From: Sulfurimonas sp. RIFOXYD12_FULL_33_39
GTDB taxonomy: Bacteria; Campylobacterota; Campylobacteria; Campylobacterales; Sulfurimonadaceae
Assembly: GCA_001829785.1 (NCBI GenBank)
Contig: MICF01000007.1
Location: forward strand, 1-64,000
Direction: 5' to 3'
Length of the DNA: 64,000 nt
The notes below the pieces were generated by a model that saw only the letters and a program-made list of their open reading frames with translations, ran no database searches and was not told the DNA's origin. Every line of letters begins with the position of its first letter. The first letter of the stretch is position 1. The position numbers and the translations under genes are program-made. Positions 35,579-44,205 of the stretch are shown here, piece by piece.

Positions 35579-36685
35579 ATGAAGAAGTTATTAATATTAG
35601 CTGTTGCATTGCCGTCACTGCTTTTTGCTAAATCTGAAATGGATACATGTATGAAATGTCATCCGAGTATTGTTGAGGAGTTTAAAGGCTCTATGCATAA
35701 AAACTCATCGTTTTATGATGATGAGATTCACAAGGCGGTATGGGAAAAACACCCTTTACATGAAAAAGGCGATTACAAATGTTCAAAATGTCATGCTCCG
35801 AGTTCTCAAAATGAAGATAGCGTAAAAGAGGGTATCTCATGTTCTACATGTCATACTATTAAAAGCGTAGAGCAACATGCAAAATCAAACAGCAATGTTT
35901 ATGAAAAAGATTCTAAAACATTTTACTCGGCAGAAGAGGGTAGAGAGAGTGAAAAAGTGGTTTATAAACAGAAAACTTCAATGTTTGGTATGAATAAAAC
36001 AACGGTAGGTTCTCCGTACCATGATATAGACTATACAAATGAAAATTTTTATACGGCAGAGGTCTGTATGGGTTGTCACTCACATAAACAAAATTCGCAT
36101 GAATTTACTATATGTGAAACTGATAAAGAGGGTGCAAAAGATAAAAAACAAAACTGTATTACATGTCATATGCCAAAAGTATTAGGGAGTGCAACTACTA
36201 TCAGACAGAGTGAAAAACACGCTTTTCACGGTTTTGCAGGTGCTAGAAAACATCCGGAGATGTTATCGCAGTATGTTGAGATAGAGCTTGAAAAAAAAGC
36301 GGACGGATTTAATGTTATAGTTGAAAACAAGGCTTCACATAACCTTTTAACGCATCCTCTAAGAGTTGTTGAACTTAGAGTAAACCTTATAAGAGATGGT
36401 AAAACTACGGCTCTAAAAACCGAAAAGTTTATGAAAATAATCGGTCGTGACAAAGAACCATCTATGCCGTGGATTGCAAACGAAGTTTTGGTTGATAGTA
36501 TGATTAAAAAGCAAGAGAAAAGAAGTGTTGGTTATGACAATTTGCTAACAAGCGGTGACAAGATTGAAGTTCAGCTCGGATATTATGTAGTAAATCCAAA
36601 AGCCCTCAAAAAGCTTAGTCTTGAAGGCAATGAAGAAGCAGAAAAGTTTACGACTCTAAAGTATAAATATTTTACGATAGAGTAA
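35579..36685 (+). CDS. Periplasmic pentaheme c-type cytochrome
   Basis: The start is ATG at 35579 with AAGGA upstream; the frame is open 14 codons further up but without a start signal. The 368-residue product has a signal peptide (MKKLLILAVALPSLLFA) and five CXXCH haem-binding sites: CMKCH, CSKCH, CSTCH, CMGCH and CITCH. Additional His residues in the first 230 residues could act as distal ligands. The last 130 residues are haem-free and strand-rich. The pattern resembles the cytochrome c554/multihaem family, but I cannot assign a substrate. An FNR-type palindrome in the promoter suggests expression under oxygen limitation. It stands alone, convergent with the efflux operon. Confidence 0.9.
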   Translation: MKKLLILAVALPSLLFAKSEMDTCMKCHPSIVEEFKGSMHKNSSFYDDEIHKAVWEKHPLHEKGDYKCSKCHAPSSQNEDSVKEGISCSTCHTIKSVEQHAKSNSNVYEKDSKTFYSAEEGRESEKVVYKQKTSMFGMNKTTVGSPYHDIDYTNENFYTAEVCMGCHSHKQNSHEFTICETDKEGAKDKKQNCITCHMPKVLGSATTIRQSEKHAFHGFAGARKHPEMLSQYVEIELEKKADGFNVIVENKASHNLLTHPLRVVELRVNLIRDGKTTALKTEKFMKIIGRDKEPSMPWIANEVLVDSMIKKQEKRSVGYDNLLTSGDKIEVQLGYYVVNPKALKKLSLEGNEEAEKFTTLKYKYFTIE

Positions 36686-36696
36686 TCTTATAGAGC

Positions 36697-36715
36697 AGAG
36701 TTATAATTTAACTCT
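36697..36715. terminator. Small hairpin between convergent cytochrome and efflux genes
   Basis: AGAGTTA (36697-36703) and TAACTCT (36709-36715) form a 7-bp stem with a 5-base loop, overlapping the stop codon of the efflux pump gene. There is no clear T-run, so terminator function is only suggested by the convergent position. Confidence 0.35.
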
Positions 36716-39700
36716 CCTCTTTGTTTAGTTTTATAAACTTTAGATATAAAAGCGGCAGTATGATTAGGGTTAAAAGTGTAGAGCTAATCAAACCGTTTAT
36801 AACCACTATTGCAAGAGGTCTTTGAATCTCCGAACCCGGACCGTCTGCAAAAAGCAGAGGTACAAGACCAAGAGCCGCAATAGAAGCTGTCATAAGAACG
36901 GGACGAAACCGTTTAATAGACCCCTCTTTTACAGCGTCAAGAACACTATACCCATATTTAAGCAGATAGTTAAAGTAATTTACAAGAACTACGCCGTTTA
37001 GTACGGCGATACCTAAAAGTGCTATAAACCCGACTGATGCAGGAACGGAAATATACTCGCCGCTAAAGTACAATCCGGCAAATCCGCCGATAAGTGCTAA
37101 GGGTACATTTATCATAACAAGCACGGCTTGAGTTATAGAGTTGAATGATACAAAAAGCAGTATAAATATTAAAAATAGTGCGATAGGAATGATTACGGCT
37201 AGTTTTGCAGCAGCACGTTGCTGATTTTCAAACTCTCCGCCGTAAGTTACATAGTAACCCACAGGCATATCTACTTTTTGCTCTATTTGTGCTTTTGCTT
37301 CCTCTACAAAACTAACCAAATCACGACCCTCTACATTGCTTTGAACTACCGTCTTTCTATAACCGTTTTCATGAACTATCTGTACTGGCCCCGTCGTATT
37401 TTTAAAAGTAATCAGGTTTGCAAGAGGAATACTTTTTCCATCCTCAAGTATATAGTAGAGTTTTTTTAGAGTATTTAATGATTTATGCATACTCTCCTCA
37501 GCTTTAACCGTCAAGTTTATTCGGCGCATACCCTCTTGAATTATGCCTACTTGAACTCCCGTAACTGCTACTTTCATAAAGTTTGCTATCTCATGTTCGT
37601 TTACTCCGTAGTAACCTAAAGCTTGTTGGTTAAATTCAAGTTCAAAATATTCAACTCCTTCGTTACTCTTTTTATAGACGTCACTACTTCCTTTGATACC
37701 TTCTAAAATAGTTTTAATCTCTGTTGAGATACGCTCAAGCTCGTCATGGTTCTCTCCAAAGATATCAATAGCTAAATCTCCACGAACACCGGTTAGCATC
37801 TCGGAAACTCTCATTTCAATGGGTTGAGTAAATACATGTTCAATACCGACCATCTCGTCAAGCGACTCTCTTATGCGGTTTTTTACCCACTCTTTTGAGG
37901 GATTGCGCCACTCTCTCTTAGGTTTTAGAATAAAAAACGTATCCGTATCGTTAAGACTCATTGGGTCAAGTCCAAGCTCGTCAGTTCCGGTGCGGGCTAT
38001 TATGGATGAAATTTCTGGAACGTCATGCATAAGCTTTGTCTGAATCTTTTTATTTAGCTCAATACTCTCTTCAAGGCTAATGGAAGGTAGTGACTCTATC
38101 ATGGCAATAATAGTTCCTTCATCCATTGTAGGCATAAAAGTTTTGCCTGTTTTCGAGGCAAGATACAAAGAGGCTCCAAAAAGAAGAATTACTGTTATAA
38201 ACATCGCAGTAGTATGTTTTATAGCAAAATCAAGTGATGGTTTATAAAACTTTAGTAAGTTTTTAATAAGCCAAGACTCTTTATCGGGACGAATTTTTAG
38301 GATAAAAGAGCTAAGAACAGGGATAAGAGTAAGAGACAAAATTAAAGAGCTAAATAGTGCAAAAACAATACTTATAGCTACTGGTTTAAATAGTTTTCCC
38401 TCAAGCCCTTCAAGAGTAAGCAGAGGCATAAAAACAATAATTATTATCAGTACTCCTGTTACTATTGAAGGTGCCATCTCAACGGCAGCATAATAGATAA
38501 CATTCATCTTATTTTCATTTTTGCATCTCTCATCCCCAAGCTTTGCGGTAATATGCTCAACCATTACAACGGCAGAATCTACAAGCATACCCACGGCAAT
38601 AGCTAAACCGCCAAGACTCATAAGATTTGCACTTAATCCGAAATAGTCCATAGCAATAAAACTCATCAAAAGCGCAAACGGTAAAATTATTGCAACACTA
38701 AAAGCAGAGGCAAAGTTTCCAAGAAGCAGTAACAGTACTATAACGATTAAAATAACTGCTTCAAAAAGCGAATTTTTAACAGTGTCAGTTGCAAGGTTAA
38801 CCAGTTTTGAGCGGTCATAAAATATATCTATTTTAGTATCTTTTGGAAGCATAGTCTCTATCTGGGAGAGCTTCTCTTTTACCTCTTTTAAGACTATCTG
38901 AGTATTAGCTCCTCTAAGCCCTAAAACAAGACCTTGAACAGCTTCTCCCTCTCCGTTTTTAGATGAAAATCCGGCTCTTGTTAAATGCCCTACATGTACA
39001 TCTGCGACATCTTCTATTGTTATAACTTTGCCCTCAATCAAAGCAACGCTTAGTTTGCGGATATCAAAAATATCATTAATACGTCCCACACTTCGCACTA
39101 AAATAGAGTTTACACCTTGAGTGACTCGTCCTGCACCGTCGTTTTGGTTGTTTTTTTCCAAGGTTGATATTATCTGCTCTAAAGTTATGCCGTATGTACG
39201 CATAGCGTCAAGCTTTGGTGTTACCTCATAAGTTTTTACTTTACCGCCAAGAGCATTTACCTCTGCAACTCCGCTAATAGAGCGGATTTTTGGTGATATA
39301 ACCCAGTCAAGAAGAGAGCGTTTTTCAATTAAGTTGAGAGTTTTTGACTCTATCGTAAACATTAGTATCTCACTAAGAGGTGTACTTATGGGTGCTAATC
39401 CGCCTTCCATGTTTGAAGGAAGATTATCCATAATAGAGTTTAAACGCTCACTTACCTGCTGACGTGCCCAATATATATCAGTTCCCTCTTCAAAGTCTAT
39501 GGCTACGTCGCATATACCGTATTTTGAAGTTGAGCGTATAATTGTTTGATGAGGTATTCCTAACATTCCCATCTCAATAGGAATAACAATGCGAGATTCG
39601 ACTTCATCAGGTGTCATTCCGCTTGATTTCATGATGATTTTAACCTGTGTTGGGGAGATATCTGGAAAAGCGTCAACGGGAAGATTGTTGTATGACTTTA

Positions 39701-39779
39701 TACCAAAACCAAAAAGCATAAGAGCAAGTAAAGAGACAAAGAGCCTCTGTGTAAGTGTAAAGGAGATTAACTTATTCAT
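36708..39779 (-). CDS. Heavy-metal efflux RND pump, CzcA/CusA family
   Basis: The 1023-residue inner-membrane proton antiporter has the RND layout of 12 membrane helices with two large periplasmic loops (about 35-335 and 550-865). Family segments include the N-terminal NLPVDAFPDISPTQV, GMLVDSAVVMVEH in TM4 with the conserved Asp and Glu, and GPGSEIQRPLAIVVI near the end. The last motif is closer to CzcA-type (Co/Zn/Cd/Ni) pumps; the TM4 motif resembles CusA. The ion therefore cannot be fixed. It overlaps the membrane-fusion gene by four bases and is the final gene of a four-gene export operon. Confidence 0.94.
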   Translation of the reverse strand: MNKLISFTLTQRLFVSLLALMLFGFGIKSYNNLPVDAFPDISPTQVKIIMKSSGMTPDEVESRIVIPIEMGMLGIPHQTIIRSTSKYGICDVAIDFEEGTDIYWARQQVSERLNSIMDNLPSNMEGGLAPISTPLSEILMFTIESKTLNLIEKRSLLDWVISPKIRSISGVAEVNALGGKVKTYEVTPKLDAMRTYGITLEQIISTLEKNNQNDGAGRVTQGVNSILVRSVGRINDIFDIRKLSVALIEGKVITIEDVADVHVGHLTRAGFSSKNGEGEAVQGLVLGLRGANTQIVLKEVKEKLSQIETMLPKDTKIDIFYDRSKLVNLATDTVKNSLFEAVILIVIVLLLLLGNFASAFSVAIILPFALLMSFIAMDYFGLSANLMSLGGLAIAVGMLVDSAVVMVEHITAKLGDERCKNENKMNVIYYAAVEMAPSIVTGVLIIIIVFMPLLTLEGLEGKLFKPVAISIVFALFSSLILSLTLIPVLSSFILKIRPDKESWLIKNLLKFYKPSLDFAIKHTTAMFITVILLFGASLYLASKTGKTFMPTMDEGTIIAMIESLPSISLEESIELNKKIQTKLMHDVPEISSIIARTGTDELGLDPMSLNDTDTFFILKPKREWRNPSKEWVKNRIRESLDEMVGIEHVFTQPIEMRVSEMLTGVRGDLAIDIFGENHDELERISTEIKTILEGIKGSSDVYKKSNEGVEYFELEFNQQALGYYGVNEHEIANFMKVAVTGVQVGIIQEGMRRINLTVKAEESMHKSLNTLKKLYYILEDGKSIPLANLITFKNTTGPVQIVHENGYRKTVVQSNVEGRDLVSFVEEAKAQIEQKVDMPVGYYVTYGGEFENQQRAAAKLAVIIPIALFLIFILLFVSFNSITQAVLVMINVPLALIGGFAGLYFSGEYISVPASVGFIALLGIAVLNGVVLVNYFNYLLKYGYSVLDAVKEGSIKRFRPVLMTASIAALGLVPLLFADGPGSEIQRPLAIVVINGLISSTLLTLIILPLLYLKFIKLNKEES

Positions 39780-40846
39780 TCTTGTGCCTGTTGAAGCATA
39801 TTTTGCAGTACGCTTGTACCGTTAATAACGATTTGCCCATCTAGCGCCGTATCATGAGAGATATAACATATATCTTTGTCTTCTAAAAGCAGTTTTACCT
39901 CTTGCTCTTTGTAGGTTAAACCCTCTTTTATAAAGAGTATGTTTTTACTGCCGTCTTGCACAACGGCTTTTTTGTTTACTATAAAAGCTTTTCCTTCAAT
40001 TGAGAGTTTTGCTTTTGTTCTTAATCCATCAAGCAGATTTTCATCTTTTGGCAGAGAAAAACGTACATGTCTTGTTTGATTTTGAGAGTTTAAGATTGGC
40101 GATACATGTAAAACTTTTATTTTTATCTCTCTATTATCAATGTTCAGCAAAACTTCTTGCATCGGTTTAAGTTTACTTGCGGCTTCTTGAGACAAATCAC
40201 TCTCAACCCAGTTGTCCCCATCTGTTTTTATAACAAAAATAGCGCTTGAGCTAGATATGCTTTTCCCCGGTTCTATGTTTACTTGAAGCAGAGTCCCATC
40301 AACCGGAGATAAAAGCTTTATATTTGGGGTTATGCTCAAATCTTTAGATAGTGTTTCAATCATCTTGCTATCTGCACCGTAAGCTCTAAGCAGTGCTTTT
40401 GACGCCAAAAGTTTTATCGTGTCGGTTTTAAGTTGTGACTCTGCGGCAATGCACTCCTTCTGGGCTATTATCTCCTCTTTGCAAAGCTTTGATTTGCGAT
40501 TTGCCTCATTTTGGCTTTGCAATTGTGTAATTGAGTCGGCAATTGCGCTTTTTTGAGCTTCTATCCACTCTGAAGCGCTAAGTAGAGCTAAAACGTCACC
40601 CTTTTTAACTCTCTCAAAACTTACTCGATTTAGCTTTACTACCTGAGCTTCATAAGGCAGAGAGATTGTATGCATAAGATTTGGCGGAGTTTTAACACTC
40701 ATCATATACTCTCCAAGCGGAATGTATGATACCTCTTTGGCAAGAGCCGTCTCAATTTGCCAGTTTTTTTCCTGCTCCAAAGTCAGCGTAATGTCCGCTA
40801 GAAGAGAGATACTAAGTAAAAGTTGTAAAATAGTAAATTTTTTCAT
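39776..40846 (-). CDS. Membrane-fusion (periplasmic adaptor) protein of the metal efflux system
   Basis: The 356-residue protein has an N-terminal signal sequence (MKKFTILQLLLSISLLA), a helical hairpin (about 110-160) and beta-barrel/lipoyl-like flanks (SPVDGTLLQVNIEPGKS). It belongs to the HlyD/CusB type that links the RND pump to the outer-membrane channel. Two Cys and several Met residues occur but no clear metal-binding triad. It lies between the channel and pump genes, 2 bases after the former and overlapping the latter. Confidence 0.92.
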   Translation of the reverse strand: MKKFTILQLLLSISLLADITLTLEQEKNWQIETALAKEVSYIPLGEYMMSVKTPPNLMHTISLPYEAQVVKLNRVSFERVKKGDVLALLSASEWIEAQKSAIADSITQLQSQNEANRKSKLCKEEIIAQKECIAAESQLKTDTIKLLASKALLRAYGADSKMIETLSKDLSITPNIKLLSPVDGTLLQVNIEPGKSISSSSAIFVIKTDGDNWVESDLSQEAASKLKPMQEVLLNIDNREIKIKVLHVSPILNSQNQTRHVRFSLPKDENLLDGLRTKAKLSIEGKAFIVNKKAVVQDGSKNILFIKEGLTYKEQEVKLLLEDKDICYISHDTALDGQIVINGTSVLQNMLQQAQE

Positions 40847-40848
40847 AA

Positions 40849-42045
40849 TTAATCCTTTATCTTCACGACACCATATAGTTCAAATAGTGTTTTGTAGTAG
40901 TTTTTATAATATTCGGTAAGCTCTTTTTTGAGATTTGATACCTCACGTTGACTCAGTAAGTACTCGATAGGAGAATTTTCGCCTAAGCGGTATGCGCTCT
41001 CAACAAGAGGCATAAGTGCATTTTCATACTCATTGAGCATTGATTTTAGAGTAGCTATATCTTCAAAACTTTTGTTTAACTCTTTTTGCAGAAGTTTTAT
41101 TTTTGAGGCTTTCTCTAGCTTAAACTCCTCTTTTTCATACTCTATAGCACTCTTTTTATGAAGAGTTTCAGCACGGCTGTGCTCATTAAACGAGGTAGTA
41201 AAATTAAGCGGTATAGAGACTCCTAGGGTAAACCTGTTTGTATCAATCTCATTTTGATATGAAGCACTGAGTTTTAGCGAGTCAAAAAGAGTATCGTACC
41301 TCTTAAAATCACTCTCAAGACTATCTATCTTTTTGTTTAGTGATTGCTCATGTAGTGAATCTTCTGAGATGTTAAACGTGACCTCTTTTACAATACTGTT
41401 TAAGTCTTTGCAAGATAGCTCTTTATCGCCAAAAAAAGGTAAAAGAGTTTTAGACTCTAAGCTTTGAGCGGAAATTTTTAGTTCGCTCTCATATCTTTTA
41501 TACTCGTTTTTTAGACGCTTTAGCTCTATTTGTAGTTGTAAAAGCTCTTTTTTTGATATCTCTTTGTAGTCGTACGCTTTTGCTTTTTTCTCATAAAGCG
41601 TCTCAAAAGCAACAAGAGATTTTTTATACTGATTTAAATTTTCAACATCCAGACAACTTACATGATAAAGAAAACTAATTTCATTTTTTAAAAGTAAAAA
41701 GTTTTGTTTCAACTCTAGTATCTGCGCATCGTTCATGTCTGATACAGATTTAACCATGCTCTCTTTGATGCGCGGGTTTATGATGTTTTGTTCTACTCCT
41801 ACGCCGTACTCATAACCTGATTTGCCTAAATCAGGTTTTGCATAAGTTCCTTGCGTAGAGAGTAAAAGCGCCTCTCTTGATGATATAGCCCTGTTTTGTG
41901 AAGCATATGCACTTTCATAAGCTTTAATGCTTTTTGCCATAGGGTGTTCATCTTCAATTTTTTGTAATATTTCACTTAAATTAACTTCTGCCGCATGTAA
42001 AAATAAAGTACATGTAAACAGAAAAAATATTGATTTCATCTGCAA
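40849..42045 (-). CDS. Outer-membrane efflux protein, TolC/CusC family
   Basis: The 398-residue protein has a signal peptide (SIFFLFTCTLFLHAAE, cleavage near residue 19) and two long alpha-helical coiled regions separated by short strands, the repeat pattern of the OEP family. It would form the trimeric outer-membrane duct of the metal efflux complex. It is somewhat shorter than typical TolC proteins (about 430-480), which is usual for CzcC-like members. A small exported protein gene precedes it by 36 bases in the same direction. Confidence 0.9.
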   Translation of the reverse strand: MQMKSIFFLFTCTLFLHAAEVNLSEILQKIEDEHPMAKSIKAYESAYASQNRAISSREALLLSTQGTYAKPDLGKSGYEYGVGVEQNIINPRIKESMVKSVSDMNDAQILELKQNFLLLKNEISFLYHVSCLDVENLNQYKKSLVAFETLYEKKAKAYDYKEISKKELLQLQIELKRLKNEYKRYESELKISAQSLESKTLLPFFGDKELSCKDLNSIVKEVTFNISEDSLHEQSLNKKIDSLESDFKRYDTLFDSLKLSASYQNEIDTNRFTLGVSIPLNFTTSFNEHSRAETLHKKSAIEYEKEEFKLEKASKIKLLQKELNKSFEDIATLKSMLNEYENALMPLVESAYRLGENSPIEYLLSQREVSNLKKELTEYYKNYYKTLFELYGVVKIKD

Positions 42046-42081
42046 TCCTGTTTTTATATATATTTATTTGTGATTTAAAAG

Positions 42082-42393
42082 TTATGCAATAGGTGGTTTA
42101 AAAAAGTTGAATTGTTTTAATGAAAAGTAGGTTCCATTGTATGAAAAAAGGCTTTTTTCTTTTCCTATGATAGGAAGTGACGGTTCTTTTGTAGGAAACG
42201 TATAAGATATATGGTACTCAAAATGAATATCACATAAGTTGTCACCTCTTTTTGTAGTATCAAAAGAGAGTTCATTTATATAAGCTTTTAACGAGGAGTG
42301 TTTATTATCTAAAATCGCAAAAGTATAGTCATGCGTAACCGAAAAGCTTATTGCAAATAACAGTAGCAAAGAGTATATTTTTTTTAACTTCAT
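42082..42393 (-). CDS. Small exported protein at head of metal efflux operon
   Basis: The 103-residue protein starts with a signal peptide (MKLKKIYSLLLLFAISFS). The mature part contains His residues in THDYTF, NKHSSL and DIHFEYH, a single Cys in DNLCDIHF, and ends in FFKPPIA. I do not recognise a family by name. Short periplasmic proteins with Pro-rich ends are often found before heavy-metal RND operons. A metal-binding or chaperone role is plausible from the context and the His/Cys content but is inference. Length and position support a real gene. Confidence 0.7.
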   Translation of the reverse strand: MKLKKIYSLLLLFAISFSVTHDYTFAILDNKHSSLKAYINELSFDTTKRGDNLCDIHFEYHISYTFPTKEPSLPIIGKEKSLFSYNGTYFSLKQFNFFKPPIA

Positions 42394-42446
42394 AGTGCTA
42401 TTTTACTTCATTAATCTTAAGAAAAAATTGTTAATACAATGTAGTT

Positions 42447-42614
42447 TTAACTATTATATATAGTTACTCTATTTCTTCCGTTATCTTTTGAGAGATAAAG
42501 GGCTTTATTCGCTTTTGCATACAAAGAGATTATTTTTGAATCTTTTTTGATTAAGTCCAATAGACCGTGCATTAAAGGTGCTACAATTTTTAAAACTATT
42601 TGAAATTTATACAT
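42447..42614 (-). pseudogene. Remnant of a GGDEF (diguanylate cyclase) domain C-terminus
   Basis: A 55-codon frame from ATG 42614 encodes, in its last half, LYAKANKALYLSKDNGRNRV, which matches the end of GGDEF domains (ADxALYxAKxxGRNRV). The region upstream has no matching cyclase core and no GGDEF motif. The first 25 codons look unrelated. This is most likely the decayed tail of a lost diguanylate cyclase gene. Translation of the stub cannot be excluded, but it would have no catalytic residues. Confidence 0.65.
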
Positions 42615-42649
42615 ATTTTTCCACCCTATAAATTGTATCTAAAATAATT

Positions 42650-42922
42650 TTATTTTACGCCTTTACCTATCTCGTCGTCTTTATAAATACTGTGTGTTCC
42701 ATCGCAAAAAGGGAAATTTCCGCTGCTTTTGCATAGACAAATCTGATATGGTTTTGTCTTTTCGACAGTTAATTTTTTAGGAGAACACCCGCTTCCCTCA
42801 TGACTTCCGTCACAAAAAGCACCGTTTTTGCTTCGTCCGCATGTACAGATAGAGTACTCGACTCCGGCTTCTAGTGTTACACCTTTAGGTTTGTTGTGAA
42901 ATACTATTGCATCTTTACACAT
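42650..42922 (-). CDS. CDGSH iron-sulfur domain protein with two motifs
   Basis: The 90-residue protein contains two CDGSH-type cluster sites: CTCGRSKNGAFCDGSH and CLCKSSGNFPFCDGTH. Each would ligate a 2Fe-2S cluster through three Cys and one His. Tandem CDGSH proteins occur widely in bacteria as small soluble redox or cluster-transfer proteins, with unknown physiological partners. The ATG at 42922 has AAGGA upstream. It is divergent from the antiporter gene and downstream of nothing obvious, so it is probably monocistronic. Confidence 0.93.
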   Translation of the reverse strand: MCKDAIVFHNKPKGVTLEAGVEYSICTCGRSKNGAFCDGSHEGSGCSPKKLTVEKTKPYQICLCKSSGNFPFCDGTHSIYKDDEIGKGVK

Positions 42923-43005
42923 AACTTATCCTTTGATATATTTAGGACTATTATAATAGGAGATTGAATATATTGTCAAGATGAAAAAGATAGTATAATA
43001 AGCGG

Positions 43006-44205
43006 ATGGAAGCACATGACTTTTTTTTAGTACTCTTTTTGATTCTTATAGTAGCAAGAATTTTAGGTGAAGCTTTTGCGAGGATGAGAATACCTTCTGT
43101 TCTTGGCGAACTATTTGCAGGGATTATTCTCGGCTCATCCGTTCTTGGCATAATAGAACCTAATGAAATACTTAAAATTTTGGCGGAGATAGGGATTATA
43201 CTTTTACTTTTTGAAGTGGGGATTGAGACCGATTTTACACGATTAAAGGATGCTGGAAGCAAATCACTTGCTGTAGCACTTTTAGGCGTGGTTTTGCCTT
43301 TTAGTTTTGGGCTTTTGAGTGCTTATTATGTTTTTGGACTTGCTTTTGATATATCCCTATTTGTAGGCGGAACGCTTACTGCAACAAGTATTGGCATTAC
43401 GCTTAGGGTGCTTAGAGATATACATATGGAAAACACAAATATAGCTCAGATAGTCATCGGTGCGGCTGTAATAGATGACATTATCGGGATAATACTTTTA
43501 GTATTTATATATGATTTTTCTATCTCACATGAGGCGAATTTTACTCATACACTTTCCGTTGCAGGTATGGTTTTGATGTTTTTAGTTCTTGCTCCGATTT
43601 TGGCAAAAACGCTCTCTTATCTTATACATAAATTTCACGGAAACGATTTGGTACCGGGGTATATTCCCAGCATAATTATTTCGCTTATTCTGTTTTTTGC
43701 ATATCTCTCGCACTTAGTCGGAGCGCCTGCTATACTTGGTTCTTTTGCCGCCGGCATAGCACTCTCAAGAAGATTTTTTCTCCCTTTTGGCGCATTTTTA
43801 AATACAAATGAGTTGCTACTCGATGATGTACGAAAAAATATGACCCCGATTATCCAGATATTTACACCTATATTTTTTGTTATGGTGGGGTTGTCTATGG
43901 ATTTAAGAGTAATAGATTTTTCATCTTCCTCTTTTTGGGTTATGTCGCTATCTTTTGTATCTTTAGCTTTTATAACAAAATTTTTAGGAGCATTTTTTAT
44001 TATACAAAAGTGCGCTAGAAATAATGCGCTTATAGGAATTTCAATGATACCAAGAGGAGAAGTAGGGCTTATCTTTGCCGAAATGGGAAGAGTAAACAAT
44101 ATACTGCCAAATGATATCTATGCAATGCTGATTTTTGTCATTATCATCACGACGGTAGTACCGCCGTTTTTATTAAAGAGGTACTTTAAAGGGGAGTGTG
44201 TTTAG
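43006..44205 (+). CDS. CPA2-family cation/proton antiporter
   Basis: The 399-residue membrane protein has 12-13 predicted helices and the Na+/H+ exchanger fold of the KefB/CPA2 family. Signatures are GELFAGIILGSSVLG, LLLFEVGIETD, the ion-binding region GAAVIDDIIGIILL with paired Asp, and FFVMVGLSMDL. It has no C-terminal RCK/TrkA-N domain, so it is not a Kef-type gated channel. It would exchange Na+ or K+ for protons at the inner membrane. The end overlaps the convergent NosD-like gene by four bases. Confidence 0.93.
   Translation: MEAHDFFLVLFLILIVARILGEAFARMRIPSVLGELFAGIILGSSVLGIIEPNEILKILAEIGIILLLFEVGIETDFTRLKDAGSKSLAVALLGVVLPFSFGLLSAYYVFGLAFDISLFVGGTLTATSIGITLRVLRDIHMENTNIAQIVIGAAVIDDIIGIILLVFIYDFSISHEANFTHTLSVAGMVLMFLVLAPILAKTLSYLIHKFHGNDLVPGYIPSIIISLILFFAYLSHLVGAPAILGSFAAGIALSRRFFLPFGAFLNTNELLLDDVRKNMTPIIQIFTPIFFVMVGLSMDLRVIDFSSSSFWVMSLSFVSLAFITKFLGAFFIIQKCARNNALIGISMIPRGEVGLIFAEMGRVNNILPNDIYAMLIFVIIITTVVPPFLLKRYFKGECV

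Noticed and set aside
43635..44099. Minus-strand open frame of 154 codons
   Set aside because: It lies opposite the antiporter gene, whose membrane helices and motifs are clear.
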